A stretch of DNA of 64,000 bases. It comes from MGBC163016 sp964518575 (GTDB lineage: Bacteria > Actinomycetota > Coriobacteriia > Coriobacteriales > Eggerthellaceae). The notes beneath the pieces are model-generated. The model worked only from the letters and a program-made list of their open reading frames with translations. It was not told where the DNA came from and searched no databases. The stretch is from NCBI GenBank assembly GCA_964518575.1, contig CAZFGW010000009.1, positions 1-64,000 of the forward strand. Direction: 5' to 3'. Made by a program: the position numbers and the translations under genes. Below, in pieces: positions 52,942 to 61,212 of this stretch (its first letter is position 1; each line of letters opens with the position of its first letter).

Positions 52942-52978
52942 AAGAAGCCGTACAGGGCGTTTCCCTCTACGGCTTCTT
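52942..52978. terminator. Strong intercistronic hairpin downstream of hyaC
   Basis: Perfect 11-bp arms AAGAAGCCGTA / TACGGCTTCTT with an inner GGG/CCC pairing in the 15-nt loop. It lies 28 bases past the hyaC stop, before the unknown membrane gene. There is no T-run on the minus strand, so it is more likely a partial terminator or a 3'-end stabiliser that sets hyaABC above the two downstream genes. Confidence 0.6.
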
Positions 52979-53005
52979 GAAATAATACGTATGACGAAGC
53001 TTCAG

Positions 53006-53701
53006 CTATTTGTCCTTACGCGGATCCATATCTTCGCCGACGATGTTGTGAAGTTCAGGATCATACACGAGTCCACCGTGCTCCTTGTGGAAGAACATCA
53101 GCTTCGTAGGAGCCGTGCCTTCAACATTAGCAAGGTAGATATGGATGAACATGAAGATGATGAACACGAACATGCCGTAGTAATGGATGATGCGCATCGA
53201 CATTGCTCCGCCGACAAGCGTCGTCGTCCAAGCCATCGCACCCAGGTTCATGGTGGGAGCCCACAGACACAGCCCCGTCCAGAACATCAAGAAGATAAGC
53301 ACCGGAATCAAAAGGTATGACAGCTTCTGCGGAACACCGAGTTTTGCTCCCAGAGGATGATCCTTTTGAAGGAAAAGATAGTACTTGATCCACACCAGTG
53401 CCTGATGGCGGTTGTCCTTCTGGGGCAGCCAGGACTTGTAGTCAAGATCCTGCTTCCTCGTGCCACCCGTGGGTGAAGTCTTCACGAAGAATGCCGCCAG
53501 CACCCTGAAGACCATATTGAGGAAGATGACGAAGCCGCAGAAGACGTGCACGCCTCGGCAGATTCCCATGATCTCAGGGATGAACGGATAATGGATGATA
53601 AAGCCCGTCAGGATGAGCAGGATCATGCAAACGAGATTGATCCAGTGGGTAACGACGAACACCATCGGATGGGCTTCGCGATAATGAGCAAGATGCGCCA
53701 T
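53006..53701 (-). CDS. hyaC: Ni/Fe hydrogenase cytochrome b subunit
   Basis: 231 residues. Integral membrane di-haem cytochrome b that passes electrons from the hydrogenase small subunit to menaquinone. Four or more helices with histidines in the expected places: VVTHWINLVCMILLILTGF, GVHVFCGFVIF, MRIIHYYGMFVFIIFMFIH. ATG 53701 follows the hyaB stop directly (TAAATG) and has GGGGGGTGA ahead. Compared with E. coli HyaC there is a long polar loop (residues ~75-120). Its presence makes the enzyme a membrane-bound uptake hydrogenase. Confidence 0.92.
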   Translation of the reverse strand: MAHLAHYREAHPMVFVVTHWINLVCMILLILTGFIIHYPFIPEIMGICRGVHVFCGFVIFLNMVFRVLAAFFVKTSPTGGTRKQDLDYKSWLPQKDNRHQALVWIKYYLFLQKDHPLGAKLGVPQKLSYLLIPVLIFLMFWTGLCLWAPTMNLGAMAWTTTLVGGAMSMRIIHYYGMFVFIIFMFIHIYLANVEGTAPTKLMFFHKEHGGLVYDPELHNIVGEDMDPRKDK

Positions 53702-55375
53702 TTACTTCACCCCCCAAGGGCTGGTTACCGTCTTGAATGTCTTGCCGGTTGCGGGCTCGGTGATGTGAACCGCACATGCCGTGCAAGGATCGAAGCTGTG
53801 AACCGTACGGAGCGGGTTGATCGGCATTTCCATGTCCTCGACCGGGTTTCCGATCAGCGCCTGCTCGAGCGGTCCATGAACGCCCGCTTCATTCATCGGT
53901 GCAAGATTCCACGTAGACGGAATGATGATCTGATAACCATCAATGTTGTTGTTCGAGATCTTCTCGGAGTGATACAGCGCACCACGCGGTGCCTCCCAGA
54001 AGCCCGTGCCTTCGCCAGTCGTGGTTATCGGCTCCTTGAAGTACTCAGAGTCGCCGCCTGCGATGGCTTCCATAAGCTCAAGCGTCCACTCCTTCATGAG
54101 ACCCGCGATGTAGAGCGTCTCAATCTGGCGGGTAGCAGTACGTCCAAGCGTGTTCTGCAGGATGGAGAAATCGCCCGGCGTCGCACCAAGTGCCGCGATC
54201 ATCGCGTCGACCTGCTCGACGATGAAAGGAACGCCGCGCTTGTAAGCCGCGAGGATACGGGAGAATCCGCCCGCCTCCATAGGCTTGCCATCATACGCAG
54301 GGCACTTCACCCACGTATAGCGGTTATCGACGTTGTAGTCGGTGAACTCGGGATCGGTCACGAAGTAAGGAGACTCGAAGGTTCCCGTACCCTCGTACCA
54401 GGAATGTCCCATGTATTCGGTAATCAGGGATTCGTCGACGTTGCTCACGTTGAGCTTCTCGTCGAGCACACCCATGGGAAGGTAGCGGTTGATCATCTGC
54501 TCGGTGTAGTCACCACCATAGGGCCAATCGGGACCCTCAAAAACGCCCCAAGCGATATAGCGTCCACAGCCCCGTCCGAACTTGAGTGCATCCGGATAGA
54601 ACTGTGCAAGCGCGAGCGTGTCCGGGATCATTGTCGTGGAGACCCAGTCGTAGATCTCGTTCACCATCGCCCACAAATCATCGAGCTTCTGCTCGGTGGG
54701 AACAAATGCCGTGCCACCAGGAACGATGGTCATGACATGCGGCATCTTGCCACCGATCAAAGCCGCAACCTCGCTCGCCCGTGCCTGCATCTTCAACGCC
54801 TCAAGATAGTGGGCGGTGCAGATGAGGTTCAGCTCCGGAGGAAGCTTGTAACCTTGACCGTTGTCGCACTCGAACCAGTTGCCGGAGAAGATGGAGAGCT
54901 GTCCGTTGGCAGCGAATTTCTCGAGCTTCTCTTTGAGCAGGACGAAATCGGTATCCATAGAGGTACCAGCTTGACGAGCCAGCTCATAGGTATCAGCGAT
55001 GTCCGCATTGAGCGCATCAAGCGGATTCACATAGTCAAGCGCGCACAGGTTGTAGAACCAAAGGATGTGCGAATGAAGGAACTGCGCACCCTCGATCAGG
55101 TTGCGAACCAAGCGTGCGTTATTCGAAATGGTGATCCCATATGCTTTCTCAGCTGCAATGGAGGAAGCATGCGAATGGGAGACAGGGCAAACGCCACAGA
55201 TGCGCTGCACGATCTGGGCAGCATCTTGCGGTGTGCGGTTTTGCACAACGAGCTCCATGCCCCTGAAACAACCACCTGAGACCCATGCATCGGTAACAAC
55301 ACCTTGCTCAACTTCCATCTCAACGCGAAGATGTCCTTCGATACGTGTTATAGGATCGATAACGGTACGTGCCAC
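53702..55375 (-). CDS. hyaB: [NiFe] hydrogenase large subunit
   Basis: 557 residues. It holds the Ni-Fe active site. Nickel-binding motifs: L1 RICGVCPVSH (Cys60, Cys63) and L2 DPCTACAVH (Cys531, Cys534); the N-terminus DPITRIEGHLRVEM is typical. After His537 a 20-residue tail (ITEPATGKTFKTVTSPWGVK) is the peptide expected to be removed by HyaD. The start is GTG at 55375 with GGGGGTGAG upstream, 14 nt after hyaA. It has no signal peptide and would be co-exported with HyaA. Sequence is group 1-like (membrane-bound H2 uptake). Confidence 0.97.
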   Translation of the reverse strand: MARTVIDPITRIEGHLRVEMEVEQGVVTDAWVSGGCFRGMELVVQNRTPQDAAQIVQRICGVCPVSHSHASSIAAEKAYGITISNNARLVRNLIEGAQFLHSHILWFYNLCALDYVNPLDALNADIADTYELARQAGTSMDTDFVLLKEKLEKFAANGQLSIFSGNWFECDNGQGYKLPPELNLICTAHYLEALKMQARASEVAALIGGKMPHVMTIVPGGTAFVPTEQKLDDLWAMVNEIYDWVSTTMIPDTLALAQFYPDALKFGRGCGRYIAWGVFEGPDWPYGGDYTEQMINRYLPMGVLDEKLNVSNVDESLITEYMGHSWYEGTGTFESPYFVTDPEFTDYNVDNRYTWVKCPAYDGKPMEAGGFSRILAAYKRGVPFIVEQVDAMIAALGATPGDFSILQNTLGRTATRQIETLYIAGLMKEWTLELMEAIAGGDSEYFKEPITTTGEGTGFWEAPRGALYHSEKISNNNIDGYQIIIPSTWNLAPMNEAGVHGPLEQALIGNPVEDMEMPINPLRTVHSFDPCTACAVHITEPATGKTFKTVTSPWGVK

Positions 55376-55389
55376 TCGTGTCTCACCCC

Positions 55390-56691
55390 CTATTCTTTCT
55401 CGTCTTCGGTAGCTTCATCAGCCGGCGCGGCGGCATGATGGGTGTTCTCTTCTTCGATCTTGGCGTCGATGACCGGACCACCCTTCTCGGGATCGGCGTA
55501 TACGCCAACAGATTGCTCAGGATGCTCTTTGTCCCACTTGCGGATCTGCTCGAAGGGAGCGCCGCCATCCATACGACCGGTCTTCTTCATGCCGAAGCCA
55601 TGGATAACCAATGCAGCGGCAACGATACCGGTCAGAGCCCATGCAACAGGCTCGGGCTGGAACTTGAGATCCCCGATGCGAAGATCGCGGAAGCGATTGT
55701 AGAAAGGCGTATTGACCTGGACCCAGTTGTCGCCCGGATCATTCGGGTTTGCCTCACAGCAACCGATGCAGGGAGAACCAGCTTGGACACACCACGAACG
55801 GCGATTGTTCCACAGTGTCACCCCGCACAGCGCCTTGGTCTGAGGACCACGGCAGCCGAGCGGATACAGACAATATCCGAGCTTCTCCTCTTCGGAACCG
55901 AACTCATAAACGAATTCGCCATTCTCGAAGTGACCACGACGCTCGCAATTGTCATGAATCGTCTGGCTGAAGAGGTTTGCCGGCATGTTGTTGCTGTTGA
56001 GCTTGACAAGACCGGGATCTTGCAACATAACAACATCAACGAGGACGGACATGACCCACTCGGGATTCACAGGACATCCCGGTACATTGATGACCGGGGT
56101 GCTGATCCCCTCATTCTTGAGGCACTGTTGCACACCGATCGCCTTCGACGGATTCGGATATGCTGCGCACCATCCACCATTCACTGCACATGAACCCACA
56201 GCGACAACGGCATTTGCGCTTTCTGCTGCCTGGATCAGTGATTCGATTCCGGTCTCTCCTGCCGCGCGCAGGGCGTTTCCACCCCAGCCTTCCAGCACTG
56301 CGCCTTCATACACCAGAATGTAATTACCGGCAGCAATCGTTTGTGCCTTCGCCTCTTCGACCGAATATCCCGCAGCCGCTGAAAGCGTCTCGGAATAGTT
56401 CAAAGAGATGACGTCAAGCACAACTGTTGCAACGTCCGGCGTTTCAATCTGCGCGAATGACTCGGTGCAACCTGTGCAGGAAGCTCCTTCTATCCAGATC
56501 ACTGGATAGAGATCACCGGATGTGGCTCCAATGACAGATTTCTCAATTGCTTCTGCGATACGCGGGATAGCAAGCTGGGACAAACCCGCTGCTGCCGCAA
56601 CACCGGCACAGAGCTTCATGAAGCTCCGACGGGTGACGCCGCGCGACTCGAGAATGCTCATGGCATCTGTTATCGTGGCCTGATCTTCCAT
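55390..56691 (-). CDS. hyaA: [NiFe] hydrogenase small subunit with Tat signal
   Basis: 433 residues. The N-terminus has a twin-arginine signal (VTRRSFMKLCAG, Arg21-Arg22) and hydrophobic stretch, so folded HyaA-HyaB is exported by Tat. Iron-sulfur ligands include Cys72 and Cys75 in GASCTGCTES, GSCAVNGGW, VPGCPVNPE, and later cysteines in LGYCLYPLGCRGP and SPCIGCCEANP. A C-terminal membrane helix (VAWALTGIVAAALVIHGFGM) anchors the complex and contacts HyaC; a charged, acidic tail of about 60 residues follows. ATG 56691 is first in the operon, after GGGGGTG. Confidence 0.97.
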   Translation of the reverse strand: MEDQATITDAMSILESRGVTRRSFMKLCAGVAAAAGLSQLAIPRIAEAIEKSVIGATSGDLYPVIWIEGASCTGCTESFAQIETPDVATVVLDVISLNYSETLSAAAGYSVEEAKAQTIAAGNYILVYEGAVLEGWGGNALRAAGETGIESLIQAAESANAVVAVGSCAVNGGWCAAYPNPSKAIGVQQCLKNEGISTPVINVPGCPVNPEWVMSVLVDVVMLQDPGLVKLNSNNMPANLFSQTIHDNCERRGHFENGEFVYEFGSEEEKLGYCLYPLGCRGPQTKALCGVTLWNNRRSWCVQAGSPCIGCCEANPNDPGDNWVQVNTPFYNRFRDLRIGDLKFQPEPVAWALTGIVAAALVIHGFGMKKTGRMDGGAPFEQIRKWDKEHPEQSVGVYADPEKGGPVIDAKIEEENTHHAAAPADEATEDEKE

Positions 56692-56721
56692 GTGTACACC
56701 CCCTCTAGGTGTCCGTACGTT

Positions 56722-56766
56722 TACATACAGAATTCATTTTGATGGCAAAGCAGCGATATTTGCTGC
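56722..56766 (-). promoter_or_regulatory. Candidate hydrogenase promoter with upstream inverted repeat
   Basis: Minus strand: TTGCCA (56748-56743), only 15 nt, TATGTA (56727-56722), 31 nt before hyaA. Directly upstream is an inverted repeat GCAGC-N7-GCTGC (56750-56766) in the place of an activator site. The short spacer makes the promoter uncertain unless assisted. Confidence 0.35.
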
Positions 56767-56892
56767 ACGAGGTTCGAAAAAGATTCCTCTCAGGTGTAAG
56801 TGGTTCAATAATGTTACTTGCTACCAACTTCGTAACACAGCTACCAGATGGCGCCGACACGCGGCTGAGCGCGGCAAAACGCAAAGACGTTC

Positions 56893-56921
56893 ATGACAGA
56901 GCCCATCTCTTCGTTTATCAT
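56893..56921 (+). promoter_or_regulatory. pheA promoter
   Basis: Plus strand: ATGACA (56893-56898), exactly 17 nt, TATCAT (56916-56921); each hexamer is one base from consensus. Initiation near 56928 gives a leader of about 42 nt before the pheA ATG and places the palindrome at 56930-56944 at the very start of the message. Confidence 0.7.
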
Positions 56922-56929
56922 CAGGGCTA

Positions 56930-56944
56930 CTTGATGCAATCAAG
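56930..56944. repeat. Palindrome at the predicted pheA transcription start
   Basis: Perfect 6-bp arms CTTGAT / ATCAAG around GCA. It spans about +2 to +16 of the predicted transcript and ends 12 nt before the ribosome site GAGGAAAGG. Possible operator or small 5' hairpin. It resembles an FNR box, but the spacer is 3 rather than 4. Confidence 0.5.
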
Positions 56945-56969
56945 CAGTATTACAGAGGAAAGGTTACTT

Positions 56970-57821
56970 ATGTCGTCTGTAGACACCACCATCGCATACC
57001 TCGGTCCCCAGGGCACCTATACCCATGAGGCGGCACTCTACTTCATCGACGCGCTCGGGCTTGAAGACGCTGTGTTGTTGGAATGCGTTTCGTTCGACGA
57101 GGTCTTCGATGCGGTTGATCGCGGACGGGCAACCTATGGTGTTGTCGGCAAGGAGAATTCGCTTGAAGGACCCGTGACCGCAACGCTCGACAACTTCGCA
57201 TTCAAGTCGACCTCGGTGATCCTGGCAGAAAAGGTCTTTGATATCCACCACTGCCTGATGGCAGGTCCCGAGACGAAAATCGAAGAGGTGACCACCATCG
57301 CCTCACATCCGCAAGGTATTGCGCAATGCCGACGCTACATCAACGAGAACCTTCCCGGGCGTGAGATCATGATGACCGCCTCGACCGCAGAAAGCGCGCG
57401 CATTGCTGCGGGGAATCCCAAAATTGCAAGCATCGCGAACGCCTTCGCCGCCGATATCCACGGCTGTACGATCATCGAGTCGGGAATCGAGGACCACGTA
57501 GGCAACCAGACCGTGTTCGCCCTGATCGGTAGGCACGGGCTTGCAAGCTCGCTTACCAGCGAGCGGTACAAGACCTCGCTCGCACTATTCCTCGAGAACG
57601 ACCGCGCAGGGTGTCTCCATATGATCCTCTCGGAATTCGCCTATGCGGGCATCAATTTGTCGATGATCCAGTCTCGCCCGCTCAAGCAGCAGCTCGGCGA
57701 TTACATGTTCTTCGTGGAGTTCGAAGGGACGGATCGGGACCTTGCAACGCAAACGGCGCTTTCGTGCCTCAGGCTGAAACTACGCGAGGTCAAAGTGCTC
57801 GGATCATACCCGGTTTTGTAA
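56970..57821 (+). CDS. pheA: Prephenate dehydratase with ACT domain
   Basis: 283 residues. It converts prephenate to phenylpyruvate in phenylalanine synthesis. Catalytic domain: AYLGPQGTYTHEAAL, YGVVGKENSLEGPVTATLD (usual P-x-E-N-S), IASHPQGIAQCRRYI, and STAESARIA. C-terminal ACT regulatory domain: LALFLENDRAGCLHMILSEF, then GINLSMIQSRPLKQQLGDY, the phenylalanine-sensing ESRP-type motif with Gln for Glu. No chorismate mutase is fused. ATG 56970 follows AAAGG by 6 nt; a frame open upstream to 56709 crosses the promoter and is not used. Convergent with mntP across a repeat cluster. Confidence 0.94.
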   Translation: MSSVDTTIAYLGPQGTYTHEAALYFIDALGLEDAVLLECVSFDEVFDAVDRGRATYGVVGKENSLEGPVTATLDNFAFKSTSVILAEKVFDIHHCLMAGPETKIEEVTTIASHPQGIAQCRRYINENLPGREIMMTASTAESARIAAGNPKIASIANAFAADIHGCTIIESGIEDHVGNQTVFALIGRHGLASSLTSERYKTSLALFLENDRAGCLHMILSEFAYAGINLSMIQSRPLKQQLGDYMFFVEFEGTDRDLATQTALSCLRLKLREVKVLGSYPVL

Positions 57822-57828
57822 GGACCTG

Positions 57829-57935
57829 CCTTTCGAGCGTACCTTCAGGGTGCGCATTTCAAACGCTTTTGAGAGCATGCCTTCTAAACGTGCTTTTAGG
57901 GTGCGGTTTTTGGACAGGCGTCCTTTGAACGTGCG
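57829..57935. repeat. Imperfect ~25-bp direct repeats between pheA and mntP
   Basis: At least three units and a looser fourth: 57829-57854, 57855-57879, 57880-57905, then 57906-57935. Units one and three match at 19 of 26 positions and all seven differences are transitions. A loose core is T-T-C-x-A-A-C-G-T-x-C-T-T-T-T-A-G-G-G-T-G-C-G. The cluster fills the space between the convergent pheA and mntP genes and has no usable terminator hairpin that I can see. Confidence 0.6.
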
Positions 57936-58508
57936 CTAGAACACACCCAAGTGCTCAAGCAAAATCTTAAGCCCAAGAACAATGAGCGCAATACCTCCCG
58001 CAATGGTTGCAGGCTTTCCGTAAGCTGCGCCGAAACGGTGCCCGATCAAGAATCCCACCAGTGAGAGCGCAAATGTGGTGATCCCGATGACGATGACGGC
58101 AGGAACGATGGCGATCCCCGTCATCGAAAACGAGATACCCGCAACAAGCGCATCGATACTCGTAGCAACCGAAAGCACGAGCAGTTCTGCTAAGTTCGTT
58201 TTCGTGCCCTCGTCGGCTGAGCAATCGCACGCATCGTGGAACGCATCCCAGATCATCTTGATGCCGATTGCGGCAAGGAGCGCACAGGCAATCCAATGAT
58301 CAACCGGCTCGATGAGCTCGGCGAAGGTCATGCCGAACAGCCAACCGAGAAGCGGCATTCCCGCTTGGAAGAACCCAAACAAAAATGCCGTGAGAAACGC
58401 CGTTTTCCACTCGATCTTCGGGCTTGCAAGACCTTTGCAGATGGAGGCAGCAAACGCATCCATCGACAGCCCGACGGCGATCAAGAATAGATTAACGAAC
58501 GATGTCAT
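57936..58508 (-). CDS. mntP: MntP-type manganese efflux pump
   Basis: 190 residues with six predicted membrane helices in two homologous halves. Conserved acidic residues are in GLSMDAFAASICKG (first half) and VATSIDALVAGISF (second half), the DUF204 signature; MntP expels excess Mn(II). A hydrophilic central loop (DACDCSADEGTK) carries two cysteines. ATG 58508 has only a weak ribosome site. There is no yybP-ykoY Mn riboswitch in the 38 bases upstream, where such an element often sits, so control may lie further up or be absent. Confidence 0.93.
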   Translation of the reverse strand: MTSFVNLFLIAVGLSMDAFAASICKGLASPKIEWKTAFLTAFLFGFFQAGMPLLGWLFGMTFAELIEPVDHWIACALLAAIGIKMIWDAFHDACDCSADEGTKTNLAELLVLSVATSIDALVAGISFSMTGIAIVPAVIVIGITTFALSLVGFLIGHRFGAAYGKPATIAGGIALIVLGLKILLEHLGVF

Positions 58509-58546
58509 CGAGTTTCATCACCGAGCGATCGAGTGGGACACGGATG

Positions 58547-60118
58547 TTATTCTTCGTCAAGGATGTCTTCAAGGTGGTCAAGCTCGGACTTGAACTGTTT
58601 GACGACCTCGTTTTCCAGCTGATCGTATTCCGAAGACTCCAAGGGCTGATATGCAGCGAGCTTCTCGTAGATATTCTCGCGCGTGACCGGCTTGTATGAG
58701 TGCGTTGCAAGACCATACTTGTACGCCTGATCAACCGCTTCCCGCGCAGCCATATAGATATCGAAGCGCGGCATATTCGCCGAAAGTCGCACGAGATCAG
58801 TTTTGCTGATACCGCGCATGGACGGATGCTTGCGCGAAATGTCCATCCAGATCTCCACGCGCTCTTCCGGCGTAGGAAGACCGATCTCAACAACGGTGAT
58901 CGGCTCGAGCGCATCAAGGAAGAATGGATCAATGCGATTGACATCGGTTGCGGTGGCGAACACGAACACATGCGGATTGTCAGCCGCGTACTTGAGCATG
59001 TTCATAGCCTCACGCGCACCGCGTGTCAACTGCATCATGATGAACGCATTGTTGTCCTCGGGCATATCCATCACCGGAGAGGACCACATGTCCAAGTCCT
59101 CCAGCAGCAAGATACCGCCCTTACTCAGAACATCCTGCATCGAGTTGGATTTCGGGAGGTCCTTCGCCTGCGCACTGATGCAAAGCACAGGCATACCCTG
59201 GATGTTCTCCTCCATGTGCATATGGATGGCAGGAAGCGCAAGTTCGCCCACCGTGGCCATCATAAACCGGTTCGCATCTTCGCGCGCCTCACAGCTGAAG
59301 ATGATCGTGTCAAGCGCGGGCATATGAGAAAGTCCATGCCGCGCATTGAGCAGTTCGACCAGTTCGTTGAAACGCTCTTTGTCCTTCACACCGATGCCGA
59401 GCTTGTTCATATCGGCAATAGCGAAACCATATCCTGCGATATGGTCGTAATCGAGATGCTCGTCTCTGCCAGGAAACGGGAATCTCAGCTCCGTAAAGCC
59501 TGTTTCTTCCTTTTCTGACGATGCAGCGCCTTGTGTACCCTCAGTGCTCTCATCTGCACTATCGTTGTCTTCAGATGACTCCGGTACCTTTTCAGCTTGC
59601 AGTTCGGGAGATGTCTTTGATGCCGTGATCTTCGCGATACCGACATTGCCGTCAAAGAGGCGATCTGTGGCAATATGCTCGATCTTGAAGGAACCGTCAT
59701 CGATATTGAGCAGATCCTCCGATATCATCTGCGCCATGCTCTCGAGTTCCTGGCGCGACATTCCAAACTCCTCGAGCTTGTCGAGTGCCAAGGATTGCAG
59801 GCGGTTCGCGCAACTAGCGACCTCCTCAGAGCTGAGATAGGGCTCCATCTTCTCGAAAATGTATTCCGCAAGCGAGCGTTCTTTGTTGTCGCAAGCAAGC
59901 CCCCATGCACGCTTCAGCCCGAACAAGGCATCTTCGCAGGGGATATCGCTCTCATTCGACGCCTTCTCGAATGCCGCGAGATAGAGATACATACCGAGTT
60001 TCGGATCCCCCGATTCACTGGCATCCTTCGCACGGTCAAGATATTCAGCAACGCTTCCTTTTGGTTCTAACGGGGCGCCGTCGGGCAATCCCTCATTCAT
60101 CTTTTTGCTATCAGTCAT
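58547..60118 (-). CDS. AAA+-like protein with a degenerate P-loop
   Basis: 523 residues. Residues ~20-130 are helical and TPR-like; 165-208 is an acidic Ser/Glu linker; 215-430 is an AAA-type module. Landmarks: DYDHIAGYGFAIADM (AAA N-terminal linker), GGILLLEDLD (Walker B, residues 334-343), FVFATATDVNRIDPFFLDAL (sensor 1 and second region of homology), VVEIGLPTPEERVEIW, then a C-terminal lid. Where Walker A should be (GPPGTGKT in the family) there is SCEAREDA (275-282), with no glycines or lysine, so ATP binding is probably lost. The ATG at 60118 follows GGTAGGA. Cellular role unknown; a scaffold or adaptor is a guess. Confidence 0.83.
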   Translation of the reverse strand: MTDSKKMNEGLPDGAPLEPKGSVAEYLDRAKDASESGDPKLGMYLYLAAFEKASNESDIPCEDALFGLKRAWGLACDNKERSLAEYIFEKMEPYLSSEEVASCANRLQSLALDKLEEFGMSRQELESMAQMISEDLLNIDDGSFKIEHIATDRLFDGNVGIAKITASKTSPELQAEKVPESSEDNDSADESTEGTQGAASSEKEETGFTELRFPFPGRDEHLDYDHIAGYGFAIADMNKLGIGVKDKERFNELVELLNARHGLSHMPALDTIIFSCEAREDANRFMMATVGELALPAIHMHMEENIQGMPVLCISAQAKDLPKSNSMQDVLSKGGILLLEDLDMWSSPVMDMPEDNNAFIMMQLTRGAREAMNMLKYAADNPHVFVFATATDVNRIDPFFLDALEPITVVEIGLPTPEERVEIWMDISRKHPSMRGISKTDLVRLSANMPRFDIYMAAREAVDQAYKYGLATHSYKPVTRENIYEKLAAYQPLESSEYDQLENEVVKQFKSELDHLEDILDEE

Positions 60119-60325
60119 GATTCGTTCCTACCTTTCGTAGGGCAAGCCGCATTCCTTCGGGCTTACACAGTTCTCTCGCGGCTTATTCTAACGCAGAAGG
60201 TGTGGCTTTTACACGAACATCCGTATGAATATGATCAAGTGATATATAAACTACATGAGCCCGTAACAGAATGGAAATCATAACCCGCTTTGAGTAAGCA
60301 CGGATGGGGGTACGGTACGCCTTGG
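60119..60325. other. Spacer upstream of the AAA+-like gene
   Basis: 207 bases. On the minus strand it holds a TAGAAT box (60190-60185) about 67 nt before the AAA+-like start, without a clear -35, and a short hairpin AAGCC/GGCTT in the presumed leader. I see no terminator for the HAD gene and no further gene. Confidence 0.35.
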
Positions 60326-61156
60326 TTAATCCCAGTCGAGGATCTCCCAGCCCCGCCTCAGGGCAACGCCCTTCAGCTTCCAGTCAGGTGTCACCGGACA
60401 GGGATGTTTTGCCGCCTCAAGCATTTCCAAGTCGGAGTAGTGATCGCCGTATGCCCAGCCGATCTCCCAATTCCCTTCCCCGAAATACTCGTTCGCGAAA
60501 GTGGTGAGAACCTCAATCTTCTGCGGACCTTCAGTGGGAAGCCCTTCCACCTCATCGGTGTAGCAACCATCTTTAATGCGCATCCTTGAGGCGAGCGCGA
60601 ACTGGATCGGATGCTCGACCATGGCTGAGGCGATGATGGGTTCAAAACTTGCCGACACCAAAACAACGATGTGCCCGGCTTCCAAGTGGGCGAACATTGC
60701 TGCATCAGCCTCTTGACGATACATCGGCTCTACCTGTTTGTGGTAGAAGTCGCACAGAAACGCATTGACCTTCGTTGCGGGACTGCCGTCGAATGCCGAG
60801 AACACACGGCTGCGCACCCCTTCTGCATCCTTCGGCAGATTGAGCTTGTAGGCAAGACCCCACAACCCCACGCGGAAGAGCTTGTACAGACCGATCTTGC
60901 GTGTGATACCCAACACGTGGACGAGCTTTTTGGGTGACGACCCCGAGATGCACGTTCCGTCGAAATCGAACGCAGCAATTTGCACCGGCTTCTCAGGTGT
61001 GCCCTTCGGGAGATTCTGGATCAGCCGCTTTGCGGCGATCGCCTCGGGCAGAACCCGTATGATGCCTTCCGGATAGAGCGTACCCTCAGGACACATGTCG
61101 GGATATCCCGGCATGCACTCCCCTTCGGGTGCGTTGGTCTTATCGAGCGTATCCAA
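60326..61156 (-). CDS. HAD-IB family phosphatase (SerB-like)
   Basis: 276 residues. HAD motifs: I, AFDFDGTCISG (nucleophile Asp and general acid Asp); II, VVLVSASFEP; III, a lysine near GPQKIEVL; IV, GDHYSDLEMLEAA. A helical cap lies between I and II. This matches the HAD-IB hydrolases annotated as phosphoserine phosphatase-like or acyl-lipid phosphatases; the substrate is not readable. The start is TTG at 61156 after AGAGGAAG; an internal ATG at 61114 preceded by GGGGAG is nearly as good. The ~50-residue N-terminal extension is Pro/Glu-rich. It lies 56 bases after the ABC exporter pair on the same strand. Confidence 0.82.
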   Translation of the reverse strand: MDTLDKTNAPEGECMPGYPDMCPEGTLYPEGIIRVLPEAIAAKRLIQNLPKGTPEKPVQIAAFDFDGTCISGSSPKKLVHVLGITRKIGLYKLFRVGLWGLAYKLNLPKDAEGVRSRVFSAFDGSPATKVNAFLCDFYHKQVEPMYRQEADAAMFAHLEAGHIVVLVSASFEPIIASAMVEHPIQFALASRMRIKDGCYTDEVEGLPTEGPQKIEVLTTFANEYFGEGNWEIGWAYGDHYSDLEMLEAAKHPCPVTPDWKLKGVALRRGWEILDWD

Positions 61157-61212
61157 AAAGCTTCCTCTCTGTGTTTGAGCCGGGTTGCGTCCTTAAAAGC
61201 CGGCAGGCGAAG

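Noticed and set aside
53546..55279. Plus-strand open frame of 577 codons opposite hyaB and hyaC
   Set aside because: It is fully antisense to hyaB, which has all nickel-site motifs, and its product shows no family or compositional sense. It arises from codon bias that avoids antisense stops.
56930..56944. FNR-type box upstream of pheA
   Set aside because: The arms are separated by 3 bases, not 4, and the position at +1 is wrong for an activator.
56709..56969. Upstream extension of pheA by 87 codons
   Set aside because: It crosses a near-consensus promoter and shows no similarity to prephenate dehydratase; the ATG at 56970 has its own ribosome site.
57829..57935. CRISPR array
   Set aside because: Units are directly adjacent without spacers and differ from one another; no cas genes.
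58509..58546. Manganese riboswitch ahead of mntP
   Set aside because: The gap is 38 bases and lacks the paired elements of yybP-ykoY.
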